A model generated the notes under the pieces. The model was not told where the DNA came from. It saw nothing but the letters and a program-made list of their open reading frames with translations, and ran no database searches. 64,000 nt of DNA from NCBI RefSeq assembly GCF_014268785.2, contig NZ_JABWRD020000001.1:757001-821000 (forward strand), read 5' to 3'. The translations under genes were made by a program, and so were the position numbers. Positions 27,980 through 35,797 of the stretch are shown piece by piece (positions within the stretch are counted from its first letter, which is position 1; each line of letters begins with the position of its first letter). Origin of the DNA: Pseudomonas shirazensis (lineage in GTDB: Bacteria > Pseudomonadota > Gammaproteobacteria > Pseudomonadales > Pseudomonadaceae).

Positions 27980-29182
27980 TCAGACGATAGCAATCGCGGG
28001 GTCGGCGGCAGCCAGCGCCGTGGCCCTGTCTGCGGCTGGCGGGTAGATCCATTGTGTGTTGATTTGCCGTTTGACTGCCTTACCTTCCTCACCTTGCAGT
28101 TTCAGCTCACGCTCCCAACCTTCGCTGAAGGTCGCGCCCCACGCGCCGAGGTCGAGGCAGGTGACGTATTTGGGCTGGCGATAGACCACGGGCGTCAGCG
28201 CGAGCAGATCAGCTGCGGCGTTGTTACCGGCATGGCGGCCCATCGGAATGGCGTGCTGGCAGGTCATCAGCGCATGGTTGCCGAGGTCGTCGACGGCCGC
28301 CCAGGCGACGTCGCCGGTGGCATAGATGTGTGCCTGACCTTTGACCTTGAGATGCTCGTCTACTCGCAGCCGGCCCTGGCCGTCGCGCTCGCCGGGGATT
28401 TGTGCGGTCAACGGGCTGGCCTGCACGCCGACGGTCCAGATCACCGTCTTGCTGGCGATGTAGTCGCCGTTATCCAGCGTGACGCCGCCACTGTCGACTG
28501 CCACCACCGAGGTGCCGGGCAACCATTCCACGCCGGCTTGCTTGCAGGCGGCGACGATTGAGGGAGTGATCCCGGCGCCTAGTGCCGCGCCGATCTGTGC
28601 GCTGCGGTCGACCACCACTACGCGCAAGCGGGTATCGGCGCCGAGAATGGCCCGCAAACGCTCGGGCATTTCGGTGGCCGTTTCGATGCCGGTGAAACCG
28701 CCGCCACACACCACCACAGTGTTGCGCGCAGGGGATCCCGGCAGCGCGGCGAGCGCGTGCAGATGCTGTTCAAGGCGCACGGCCGATTCCAGTTGGTCGA
28801 CATCAAAGGTGTGCTCGGCCAGGCCGGCAATGTTCGGGCGCGCCACCTGGCTGCCGGCGGCGAGGATCAGGCGACGATAGCTGATCCGTTGGTTGTTGCC
28901 AGCGCCGTCTTCATAGCTGACCTGGCGTCCATCCGGGTCGATCGCCAGGGCGTGACCCTCGATGAACTTCACCCCAACCGCATCGAACAAGGCGGTCAGA
29001 GGCGCCTGCAGGGTATGTGCTTGGGCCTCGTAAAGGCGTGGGCGGATGCGCATCTGCGGCTGTGGGGCGAGGACGCTGATGCTCAACTCGCCGCGTTGCG
29101 CCTGGTCGAGCAAGCGCGCAGCGCTGAGTGCGCTCCACACGCCAGCGAAGCCTGCGCCGATGATCAGGATGTCGGTTTTCAT
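27980..29182 (-). CDS. NAD(P)/FAD-dependent oxidoreductase, type II NADH dehydrogenase-like
   Basis: 400 residues with two dinucleotide folds: FAD-binding ILIIGAGFAGVWSAL at the N-terminus and NAD(P)-binding VVVCGGGFTGIETATEM near 165-180, then the ATGD motif (HIYATGDVAWA) near 300 for flavin positioning. It resembles NDH-2 type quinone reductases. I chose 29182 (MKTDILIIG) because the fold starts there. It is divergent from an Rrf2 regulator, with a long palindrome between them, so expression is probably tied to redox, iron-sulfur or nitric oxide status. Confidence 0.85.
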   Translation of the reverse strand: MKTDILIIGAGFAGVWSALSAARLLDQAQRGELSISVLAPQPQMRIRPRLYEAQAHTLQAPLTALFDAVGVKFIEGHALAIDPDGRQVSYEDGAGNNQRISYRRLILAAGSQVARPNIAGLAEHTFDVDQLESAVRLEQHLHALAALPGSPARNTVVVCGGGFTGIETATEMPERLRAILGADTRLRVVVVDRSAQIGAALGAGITPSIVAACKQAGVEWLPGTSVVAVDSGGVTLDNGDYIASKTVIWTVGVQASPLTAQIPGERDGQGRLRVDEHLKVKGQAHIYATGDVAWAAVDDLGNHALMTCQHAIPMGRHAGNNAAADLLALTPVVYRQPKYVTCLDLGAWGATFSEGWERELKLQGEEGKAVKRQINTQWIYPPAADRATALAAADPAIAIV

Positions 29183-29245
29183 GGGATTGCTCCGGGTGAT
29201 TGAGAGGGACGAAACACCATCGAGCACAATCCTGTTGCCGCTCGA

Positions 29246-29274
29246 ATAACTACGACTCTATTGGTCGTAGTTAT
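29246..29274. promoter_or_regulatory. Rrf2-type operator 1, perfect 11-bp inverted repeat
   Basis: ATAACTACGAC and GTCGTAGTTAT are perfect reverse complements with the seven-base spacer TCTATTG, centred 78 nt upstream of the dehydrogenase start codon. It is very probably the operator of the adjacent Rrf2 regulator. A second site with the same core and spacing lies next to the regulator's own start. Confidence 0.8.
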
Positions 29275-29353
29275 AAATCTCAAGCGTTTTGTTGATTGCG
29301 ATCAGCGTCGAACCAGCCGGTCTTTGCCTGCAGGCGGCCACAGGCGTACCATT

Positions 29354-29372
29354 TACGACTAATCCAGTCGGA
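29354..29372. promoter_or_regulatory. Rrf2-type operator 2, partial copy at the regulator's own start
   Basis: TACGAC-TAATCCA-GTCGGA has the same TACGAC..N7..GTC core as operator 1, with the right arm ending GGA in place of GTA. It ends 7 nt before the Rrf2 start codon, overlapping the ribosome-binding region, which suggests autoregulation. Confidence 0.6.
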
Positions 29373-29379
29373 GATCGAT

Positions 29380-29922
29380 ATGTCGCTTTACAGCGCCGGG
29401 GTTGAATACGGCATCCATTGCCTGCTGCTGTTGCTCGATGAGCAGGGCGAGAGCCGCGAAGCCAGCGTGCGTGATCTGGCCGAGCTGCAGGGGGTGCCTC
29501 AGGAATACCTGGCCAAGGTCTTCACCAAGCTGGCTCGCGCCGGCCTGGTGGCGGCCACCGAAGGCGTGCGCGGCGGGTTTCGCCTGGCGCGGCCGGCGGC
29601 CGAGATCAGCGTGTTGGACATCGCCACTGCGATTGACGGGGCGAAGAAGATTTTCGATTGCCGCGAAATCCGCGAGCGCTGCGCGCTGTTCGAGGGTTCG
29701 CCACCGGCCTGGGCGACCGAAGGCACCTGCGCAATCCACGCGGTGATGATCAGCGCGCAGAAACGCATGGAAGAGACCCTGGCCCAGCAGAGCATCCTTG
29801 ATCTGGGGCAGCGCTTCGGGCGCAAGGCGCCGGCGCAGTTTGGCGAACAGCTCAACGACTGGATGAGCGATCGCCGCGAGGGCAAGGGCAGCGCCGGCGA
29901 TATCCCTGTGACCGAGGTTTGA
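29380..29922 (+). CDS. Rrf2-family transcriptional regulator
   Basis: 180 residues. Winged helix (about 2-75, with ASVRDLAELQGVPQEYLAKV as the HTH) and a cysteine cluster of the Rrf2 type, DCREIRERCALF and EGTCAIH, which gives three cysteines able to bind an iron-sulfur cluster. The family includes IscR, NsrR and RsrR. It is longer than IscR, with a charged tail. The ATG at 29380 follows GGAGATCGAT. It is divergent from an NDH-2-like gene, and the paired operators suggest that this gene is the main target. Confidence 0.88.
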   Translation: MSLYSAGVEYGIHCLLLLLDEQGESREASVRDLAELQGVPQEYLAKVFTKLARAGLVAATEGVRGGFRLARPAAEISVLDIATAIDGAKKIFDCREIRERCALFEGSPPAWATEGTCAIHAVMISAQKRMEETLAQQSILDLGQRFGRKAPAQFGEQLNDWMSDRREGKGSAGDIPVTEV

Positions 29923-29931
29923 GCGGGGCGG

Positions 29932-30618
29932 TCAATGCACCGCTTGGCGCTGCCTGACGCAGGCCTGGGCCTGTAGCGCCAGTTCGTCAAGGCGCTCATC
30001 GCGGCGCTGTTCGGCTTCGATCATGGCGTCTTCGCCTTGCTGCTTGAGTAGGTAGGCATGGATCTGGCGCACTTCCAGCGTTTCATAGATCGGGGCGATA
30101 TCCAGAGTGCCGATCAGCGCGCCGCTGGCGTGGCCGGTGCTGCTCATCAGCACTTGCGGGCCACGTGCCGCGACCACCTGCATGCCCATTTCTTCAAACC
30201 AGGGCACCAGCCCTGCAAAGGCATTCAGTTCGACACAGCTGTAGCGTGACTGCAGGTCAGCCAGCAGGGCGCGAGCGATACCCTGGCGACGGTGGCTGGG
30301 CAGCACCACAATGAACGCCAGCGAGCAGGCCTGCGGGTTGTCCTGAGCGGGCAGAGCGAGCGCGAAACCCAGTAGTTGATCAGGCGCGTCGGCATCCAGC
30401 GCGAGCAACAACTGCACGGCCAGCCCATGTGTGCCGTCCATGGCTTGCAGGTACTGATGCACCTCAAGGCCTACACCGTATTGATAGAGCGGGTAGAGGG
30501 GATTGTCACTGCTGATGGCGACACTACTCAGCTCGCCGACATGGTCGATCACCAGCTGGCGGATCTGGTTCTGGAAGGATTCGGGCGGCACGCTGTCGAG
30601 GCGGCTGAGAATGAACAT
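29932..30618 (-). CDS. GNAT-family N-acetyltransferase
   Basis: 228 residues with an acetyl-CoA binding segment SLAFIVVLPSHRRQGIARAL (about 105-125), a single GNAT domain of about 60-190 and a C-terminal helical, charged tail (EAEQRRDERLDELALQAQA). The start at 30618 (MFILSRLD) is preferred over the upstream codons because it keeps the terminator of argC outside the coding region. The substrate is not recognisable. It lies downstream of argC but is separated from it by that terminator. Confidence 0.75.
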   Translation of the reverse strand: MFILSRLDSVPPESFQNQIRQLVIDHVGELSSVAISSDNPLYPLYQYGVGLEVHQYLQAMDGTHGLAVQLLLALDADAPDQLLGFALALPAQDNPQACSLAFIVVLPSHRRQGIARALLADLQSRYSCVELNAFAGLVPWFEEMGMQVVAARGPQVLMSSTGHASGALIGTLDIAPIYETLEVRQIHAYLLKQQGEDAMIEAEQRRDERLDELALQAQACVRQRQAVH

Positions 30619-30640
30619 TGCAGGCAAAGCTCCGGCTGGC

Positions 30641-30673
30641 AAAAACACCCCGCGTCAACGGCAACGCGGGGTG
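30641..30673 (-). terminator. Intrinsic terminator of argC
   Basis: Read on the minus strand, CACCCCGCGT pairs with ACGCGGGGTG (10-bp perfect stem, eight-base loop) and TTTTT follows immediately, 24 nt after the argC stop. It also lies just upstream of the GNAT gene start. Confidence 0.88.
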
Positions 30674-30696
30674 ACAGTCTACCCGGTTTTGCCGGT

Positions 30697-31638
30697 TCAG
30701 CTGTGCTCGGCGAGCGCCGCCAGCATCAGGTCAAGGTTTTGTACCGCCGCGCCCGAGGCGCCTTTGCCCAGGTTGTCGAATACCGCAGTGAGCACAACCT
30801 GGCCGTGCTCCGGGTTGGCGAACAGCGCCAGGCGCAGATCATTGCTGTCATTGAGCGCCTCTGGGTCCAGTGCTACAGCCGGCCCATGCTGGTGCAATGG
30901 CATCAACTGGACGTGACGGGCGCCTTGATAATGCTCCTGCAGGCAAGCTTGCAGATGCTCGGCATTCACCCCGGCAGGCAACAGCCGCAATTGCAGCGGG
31001 ATACTTAGCACGATGCCCTGGCGATAATCGCCATAGCCTGGAAGAAACACCGGCCGCGCGCTGAGCCCAGCATGCTGCTGGATCTCCGGCACATGCTTGT
31101 GGGCCAGATCAAGGCCATACAGCTGCAGCGTAGGAATGCGCTCTGCGCGTGGCTGTTCATGGCGCTCGACCGCGGCCCGGCCGCCGCCGGAGTAGCCTGA
31201 GATGGCATGTACCGTCAGTGGATAGTCGGTGGGCAGCAGCCCGGCCTCGATCAGTGGCCGCAACAGGGCAATGGCCCCGGTTGGATAGCAGCCAGGGTTG
31301 CTCACGCGCTTGGCCTGGGCGATGCGCTCAGGCTGCTGCGCATCCAGTTCCGGCAGGCCATAGACCCAGCCTGCAGCTGTGCGGTGGGCGGAGCTGGCGT
31401 CGATGACCCGCACCGCAGGGTTGCTGATCGCCGCTACCGCTTCAATGGCAGCGGCATCTGGCAGGCACAGCAGGGCAATATCGGCGCTGTTGATCGCCTC
31501 AGCGCGGCGCTGCGGATCCTTGCGCTCGGCTTCGGCCAGGGTCAGTAGGCGCAAATCATTTCGCCCGTGCAGGCGGGCGTGGATCTGCAGGCCGGTGGTA
31601 CCTTGGTCGCCGTCGATAAAGACCAGGGGAGTGCGCAT
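30697..31638 (-). CDS. argC: N-acetyl-gamma-glutamyl-phosphate reductase, short type 2
   Basis: 313 residues. Reduces N-acetylglutamyl phosphate to the semialdehyde in arginine biosynthesis. An N-terminal NAD(P)-binding fold begins [14 protein letters not shown]; the catalytic cysteine lies in [14 protein letters not shown] (about residue 117) and [10 protein letters not shown] follows. Length and motif order are those of the type 2 ArgC rather than the approx. 345-residue type 1. The start at 31638 ([10 protein letters not shown]) is preferred to 31707. A LysR gene is divergent from it. Confidence 0.9.
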   Translation of the reverse strand: MRTPLVFIDGDQGTTGLQIHARLHGRNDLRLLTLAEAERKDPQRRAEAINSADIALLCLPDAAAIEAVAAISNPAVRVIDASSAHRTAAGWVYGLPELDAQQPERIAQAKRVSNPGCYPTGAIALLRPLIEAGLLPTDYPLTVHAISGYSGGGRAAVERHEQPRAERIPTLQLYGLDLAHKHVPEIQQHAGLSARPVFLPGYGDYRQGIVLSIPLQLRLLPAGVNAEHLQACLQEHYQGARHVQLMPLHQHGPAVALDPEALNDSNDLRLALFANPEHGQVVLTAVFDNLGKGASGAAVQNLDLMLAALAEHS

Positions 31639-31696
31639 GGGGCGATGTCCGTGTAATAAGGAAGATGGCCTATGCTCGCTCACGACTGGACGAATG

Positions 31697-31710
31697 GAAA
31701 TTTGCATTTC
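31697..31710. promoter_or_regulatory. Short palindrome between argC and a LysR gene
   Basis: GAAAT-TTGC-ATTTC is a 5-4-5 inverted repeat in the 139-nt divergent region, 59 nt from the argC start and 68 nt from the LysR start. The spacing fits a LysR-family binding site but the motif is short, so the assignment is tentative. Confidence 0.4.
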
Positions 31711-31777
31711 ATGATGGTCATGTTCAGAAATCCTGAATCAGGGAGCGCTTACGTGTCAGTCCATTTGCATCCAGCCC

Positions 31778-32659
31778 ATGCGTGAAATCAGCCTCGACCG
31801 TTTGCGCACTCTGGTGGTGATTGCCGACCTTGGCTCGTTCGCTGAAGCTGCTCGCCAGCTCAACCTGGCGCCGCCGACCATCAGCCTGCACGTCGCCGAG
31901 TTGGAGGCGCGGGTAGGGGCGCCGCTGCTCAGCCGGACCCGTGGTCAGGTGCGCCCGACGGCCATCGGCGAGACGCTGCTGGTGCGGTCGCGAAAGCTGC
32001 TGGCAGACGCCGAACTGGCACTGGAGGAGGTGCGTCGACAGGTGCAGGGCTTGACTGGACGGGTGCGGCTGGGCGCGTCGACTGGCGCCATCGCCCATCT
32101 GTTGCCGCAGGCGCTGGAGATGCTGCGGGTCGAGCATCCGGGGATTGATGTGCAGGTGCAGGTGTTGACTTCGCAGGCTTCGTTGGCGGGGCTGCGCGAG
32201 GGGCGGTTGGATATTGCTTTGGTGGCACTGCCGCAGGTGGCTGGCAAAGGCGTGCAGATTACGCCTTGGCGGCGGGATCCGATCATGGCCTATGTGCCCA
32301 GTGAATGGCGCCCGCCTGCGCGGGTGACGCCGGCGTGGCTGGCTCAGCGGGCGTTGATTCTCAACGACAGCAGTACTCAGTTGTCGCGGGTGATTGCGCA
32401 GTGGTTTGGGGCGGCGGGGTTGTTTCCTGAGCCGCGCATCGAGCTGAATTTCAATGATGCGATCAAGAGCTTGGTCGGCGCTGGGTATGGTGCGACGCTG
32501 TTGCCGCAGGAGGGCGAGGTGGCGGCGCTGGATCCGCGGGTGAGTCGGCGGCCGTTGCGGCCGGGGTTGTGGCGGCAGTTGGGGATTGCTTGCAGGGTTG
32601 GTGAGATGGAGCTTGCTACTGGGTATGTGCTGGCGGCGTTGGAGGGGTTGCGGCAGTGA
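31778..32659 (+). CDS. LysR-family transcriptional regulator
   Basis: 293 residues with N-terminal winged HTH (about 3-62, DLGSFAEAARQLNLAPPTIS) and a periplasmic-binding-protein-like effector domain (about 88-290). The start at 31778 places the HTH at the usual distance from the N-terminus. The 3' half uses G/T-rich third codon positions (GGG, TTG, GCG) more than its neighbours, which is noticeable by eye. It is divergent from argC, and the usual LysR arrangement would make argC a target, but amino acid biosynthesis control is not established. Confidence 0.87.
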   Translation: MREISLDRLRTLVVIADLGSFAEAARQLNLAPPTISLHVAELEARVGAPLLSRTRGQVRPTAIGETLLVRSRKLLADAELALEEVRRQVQGLTGRVRLGASTGAIAHLLPQALEMLRVEHPGIDVQVQVLTSQASLAGLREGRLDIALVALPQVAGKGVQITPWRRDPIMAYVPSEWRPPARVTPAWLAQRALILNDSSTQLSRVIAQWFGAAGLFPEPRIELNFNDAIKSLVGAGYGATLLPQEGEVAALDPRVSRRPLRPGLWRQLGIACRVGEMELATGYVLAALEGLRQ

Positions 32660-32740
32660 TTTTAGTCGAGCATTTGGCGGTGATTGACGGAATTGGGGTT
32701 TTATCCGGTTGATATGTTGGACGTTCTGGCCCCTTTCGCC

Positions 32741-33000
32741 TTCACGGCGAGTCCCTTTTGGTCTTGGCCAAAAGGAACCAAAAGCCGCTCGCTCCCACAT
32801 ACGGCCCCTGCGCTGCGCTCCGGGGTTCCCTCACTCCGGCATTGCTCCCGGGAGGACCGCGCTGTACGGGCCATCCTGGCCCGCAGCGCTTGACGGCCAT
32901 CCATGGCCGTCACCTCCCTCCGCAATGCCTGCGTTCGGCCTTCTGAGGTCGCTGGTAGATCAAAATCAAGATCAAGATCAACAGCAGATCAAGATCAACG
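32741..33000. repeat. Long intergenic element of a dispersed Pseudomonas type
   Basis: The 410-nt gap between the convergent LysR and response regulator genes holds a structured non-coding block. CCTTTTGG-TCTTGG-CCAAAAGG at 32754-32775 is a perfect 8-bp inverted repeat. A C-rich part follows (CGGCCCCTGCGCTGCGC, CTCCCGGGAGG), ending in short direct repeats of GATCAA/AATCAA (about 32957-33000). I recall very similar blocks beside many genes in Pseudomonas genomes, so it is probably a multicopy intergenic repeat; the ends are my estimate. No coding signal is supported. Confidence 0.6.
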
Positions 33001-33069
33001 GCATGCTTTGCTGCGCTGGCGCAGAGCAGAGTAGGGTCGTGGTGGCTTCTGGGGCTGCTTTGCAGCCCC

Positions 33070-33744
33070 TCAATACTTCTCGCAGAGTTGGTAACCCAGC
33101 CCATGCACCGTGTGCAGTAACGGGCTGTCGAATTGTTTGTCGATGATGCTGCGCAGGATATGGATGTTGCTGCGCAGGTTGTCGCCCTGCGGGGCGTCAC
33201 GGCCCCAGATGGTTTCTTCGAGCTCGCTGCGCCGGACCAGGTTGGGGCTCTTTTGCATGAGCACCTCAAGCAGTTTGCGGCTGGTTGGCTTGAGCTTGAG
33301 CACCGTGCCGGCTCGGGTTACCTCGAGGGTGTCCAGGTCGAACTGCAGGTCGGCTACTACCAGCTTGCGACTGGCGCGCTGCTGGCGTCGAGCGACCACT
33401 GACTGCACCCGGGCCAGCACTTCGGACATGGCGAACGGCTTGACGATGTAATCGTCTGCACCGACCTTGAACCCGGTCAGGCGATCACTCAGCTCATCGC
33501 GTGCGCTGAGCATGACAATCGCCACCTGCGAGCGCGAATGCTCACGCAGGCTGTGGCAGATCTGATTGCCGTCGATGCCCGGCAACATGATGTCGAGGAT
33601 GATGGCGTCAAAGTTGTTCGACGCCGCCAGATGCAGGCCGGTCAGGCCGTCCAGCGCGCCGGTGACCTCGTGGCCCCTGAGCTGGAGAAACTCGACCAGA
33701 TTGTCGTGAATATCGCGGTGGTCCTCGATAACCAGAATTCTCAT
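33070..33744 (-). CDS. OmpR-family response regulator, no adjacent kinase
   Basis: 224 residues: receiver domain (about 1-115) with acidic pocket IEDHRD, phospho-acceptor aspartate in ILDIMLPG (about 51) and lysine in IVKPFAM (about 101), then a winged-helix DNA-binding domain (about 130-222, RSNIHILRSIIDKQF, VHGLGYQLCEKY). The start at 33744 (MRILVIED) overlaps the stop of the PAP2 remnant by ATGA. It is the last gene of a three-gene operon. There is no histidine kinase gene beside it, so its partner is encoded elsewhere or was lost. Confidence 0.88.
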   Translation of the reverse strand: MRILVIEDHRDIHDNLVEFLQLRGHEVTGALDGLTGLHLAASNNFDAIILDIMLPGIDGNQICHSLREHSRSQVAIVMLSARDELSDRLTGFKVGADDYIVKPFAMSEVLARVQSVVARRQQRASRKLVVADLQFDLDTLEVTRAGTVLKLKPTSRKLLEVLMQKSPNLVRRSELEETIWGRDAPQGDNLRSNIHILRSIIDKQFDSPLLHTVHGLGYQLCEKY

Positions 33745-34118
33745 TGCTGTCCCTTGTGTTTGAAGCGCATCAACCGCGTGTCGATAACTCTTGAAGCCAT
33801 ATGCCAACCGCTCAGAGCTGGCAAACGTGCAGGCCTCGGCGTCGGAGTCAGTGCAGGCCAGCCCTGCAAGGCTGGCCGGCCATAGCAGCACAGGGCCGTC
33901 AGCCAGGTCGTCAACCAGACAAAGATCCCGGCCCAGAGCATATATGACATGAAGTGCCAACCTTGCAGCACCCGTGTGGTGCCATAGATCAAACCTAGCA
34001 AGACAATGATCGACTGATCGAGGCTGGTCAGGTCGAACAGCACAAAGACCAGCGCCGCCAGCAACAGTGGCAGGCCCAGATTGATCAGATAGAAACGGGT
34101 GCGTGGTGACGGCTGCAT
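33741..34118 (-). pseudogene. PAP2-type phosphatase with a large internal deletion
   Basis: A 125-residue open frame begins with an apparent N-terminal membrane helix (RFYLINLGLPLLLAALVFV, about 8-28) and then passes straight to the C-terminal part of a PAP2 phosphatase, IYGTTRVLQGWHFMSYMLWA, in which the arginine and histidine are the third-motif catalytic residues. The first two phosphatase motifs (KxxxxxxRP and PSGH) and several membrane helices are absent. Intact relatives are roughly twice as long, so an in-frame deletion of perhaps 100 or more codons is inferred. The protein may still be made but should be inactive. Confidence 0.66.
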
Positions 34119-34121
34119 GGC

Positions 34122-34700
34122 TCAACTACCTCTCTTGGCAATCAACCTGGGCCATTGCTCGGCGTTGGTCTGGCCGAGAATGTGGGGTTTGCCGTGGCCG
34201 TCGACAGCCACGAACAGCGCGCTGGCATAGGCGCTGGAACGCTGCCCGCCAGGCACATGCAGTTGCCGCTCGAGCTGATCGATGCAGCCACTGCGGGTAA
34301 CGAGGGCCAGATTCTGGCCCGGCTGCTTGTGGCTCAGCGCGACATCGGCGAAGTGGCCATCACAGTCATTGAGCCACTGCTGCGTGGCGAGCGGTTTGTC
34401 GAAGATCAATTGCGCCGTTTGCCGCGTGCGCAGCTCCGTGCTGCTGAGCAATGCGGTGTTGGCCAGGCCCAGCCTCTGCAGGCCTTCACCGACGCCGCCA
34501 GCTGCCTGGCTGCCGGCCACCGTGATACCTGTTGGGTCGTTCAAGCAGACATTGCTGGAGCGGTCACAGCGCTCGGCATGGCGGATAAGGACCAGCACCG
34601 AGCCCTCGGCCCAGGCCATGCGCGGTAGGCGCCGGGCGCAACCGGCTGAACCGGAGTACTGCTTGAAGACCGCTTGTTGCACGTTCGATGCTCCCGACAT
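34122..34700 (-). CDS. Histidine phosphatase family protein (Ais-like), catalytic His replaced
   Basis: 192 residues of the phosphoglycerate-mutase-like fold. The phosphohistidine motif LIRHAERCD (about residue 40) is intact, and SSTELRTRQTA supplies the phosphate-pocket arginine. The second conserved histidine, normally VTHS in Ais/SixA-like proteins, reads VTRSGCID here; CAC to CGC would be a one-base change. Relatives act on lipopolysaccharide heptose phosphate or other phosphates. It is the first gene of an operon with a PAP2 remnant (3 nt downstream) and the response regulator. The start at 34700 (MSGASNVQQ) lacks an obvious signal peptide. Confidence 0.75.
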   Translation of the reverse strand: MSGASNVQQAVFKQYSGSAGCARRLPRMAWAEGSVLVLIRHAERCDRSSNVCLNDPTGITVAGSQAAGGVGEGLQRLGLANTALLSSTELRTRQTAQLIFDKPLATQQWLNDCDGHFADVALSHKQPGQNLALVTRSGCIDQLERQLHVPGGQRSSAYASALFVAVDGHGKPHILGQTNAEQWPRLIAKRGS

Positions 34701-34858
34701 TCTCAATGGTGGCAATTTAGGGGTCCGGCTGTTGGGGTCGGGTGAAGCAAATGTGAAAAATACCTTCAACTGGCGGCGCTGCCGAAATCTCTTGCAAAGC
34801 AGCGTGGGCAACGCCACCGTCAGGCTTTCACTGGGCGTAAAAGGGGCAAGGATCGGCA

Positions 34859-35794
34859 ATGGCTTATGAAGTGGACGATCGCCTGGTCATCGGCGTGGCA
34901 TCGAGCGCGGTGTTTGACTTGAGTGAATCAGACGCGGTATTTCGCCGCGAAGGCGAGGCGCAGTACCGCGACTATCAGCAGCAGCACCTGCACGCGCCGC
35001 TGGCGCGGGGGATTGCGTACCCGTTCATCAAGCGCTTGCTGGCGCTCAATGACCTGTGTGATGACCCGCAGGATCCGCTGGTTGAGGTGGTCTTGCTGTC
35101 ACAGAACGATCCGGATACCGGCCTGCGCGTGATGAAGACCATCGAGCACTACGGCCTGAACATGACCCGGGCGATCTTCATGCAGGGGCGCTCGCCTTAT
35201 GAGTACATCCCTGCGCTGAACATCGCCCTGTTCTTGTCGGCCGACAAGGCTCACGTTGATGCGGCGATCAAGGCGGGTTATCCGGCCGGGCAGGTGCTCG
35301 ATTCACAGTTCGACGATGACGAGGACGATGATGGCCTGCGCATTGCGTTCGACTTCGACGGGGTGCTGGCAGGTGACGAGTCGGAGACGGTGATGCAGCG
35401 CGATGGCCTGACCGGCTTTCATGCCCATGAGGTCAGCAACGTGACCCAGCCGCACAACCCCGGGCCGTTGAAGGAGTTCTTTGTACGCATTTCCAGCATC
35501 CAGGCCGCCGAAGAGCGTTACAAGCTGGCGCATCCCGGTTACGAGAACCGCCTGCGCGTATCGATTGTCACCGCGCGCAATGCGCCTTCCCATGAACGCG
35601 CGCTCAATACCCTGAAGAGCTGGGGGGTGATGGCCAACGACGCGTTCTTTCTTGGCGGTATCGAGAAGCGCCGGGTGCTGCAGGTGCTCAAGCCGCATAT
35701 CTTCTTCGATGACCAGTCTGGCCATCTCAACAGTACGCGCACTGTTGCGCCGTCAGTGCACGTACCGTTCGGCATTACCAACCAGCCGCTGTGA
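34859..35794 (+). CDS. 5'-nucleotidase (5-nucleotidase superfamily PF06189 type)
   Basis: 311 residues of the bacterial cytosolic 5'-nucleotidase family. Key pieces are VIGVASSAVFDLSESD at the N-terminus, LSQNDPDTGLRVMKTIEHYG, the HAD-like aspartate motif IAFDFDGVLAGDESE (about 163-175) and FFDDQSGHLNSTRT near the end. It dephosphorylates nucleoside 5'-monophosphates. AAGGATCGGCA is the ribosome site. It stands alone, transcribed away from the histidine phosphatase operon and converging with the SH3 gene. Confidence 0.88.
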   Translation: MAYEVDDRLVIGVASSAVFDLSESDAVFRREGEAQYRDYQQQHLHAPLARGIAYPFIKRLLALNDLCDDPQDPLVEVVLLSQNDPDTGLRVMKTIEHYGLNMTRAIFMQGRSPYEYIPALNIALFLSADKAHVDAAIKAGYPAGQVLDSQFDDDEDDDGLRIAFDFDGVLAGDESETVMQRDGLTGFHAHEVSNVTQPHNPGPLKEFFVRISSIQAAEERYKLAHPGYENRLRVSIVTARNAPSHERALNTLKSWGVMANDAFFLGGIEKRRVLQVLKPHIFFDDQSGHLNSTRTVAPSVHVPFGITNQPL

Positions 35795-35797
35795 ACC

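Noticed and set aside
31724..32800. 358-codon open frame opposite the LysR gene
   Set aside because: Rich in Pro, Arg and Gln with no domain, and it lies opposite a clear LysR gene.
32957..33000. CRISPR array or tandem repeat locus
   Set aside because: Only short GATCAA/AATCAA direct repeats of six bases with no spacers; part of the intergenic element.
33745..34125. N-terminal extension of the response regulator to 34125
   Set aside because: The extra 127 residues have no domain, would overlap the PAP2 frame, and the receiver starts exactly at the ATG with ATGA coupling.
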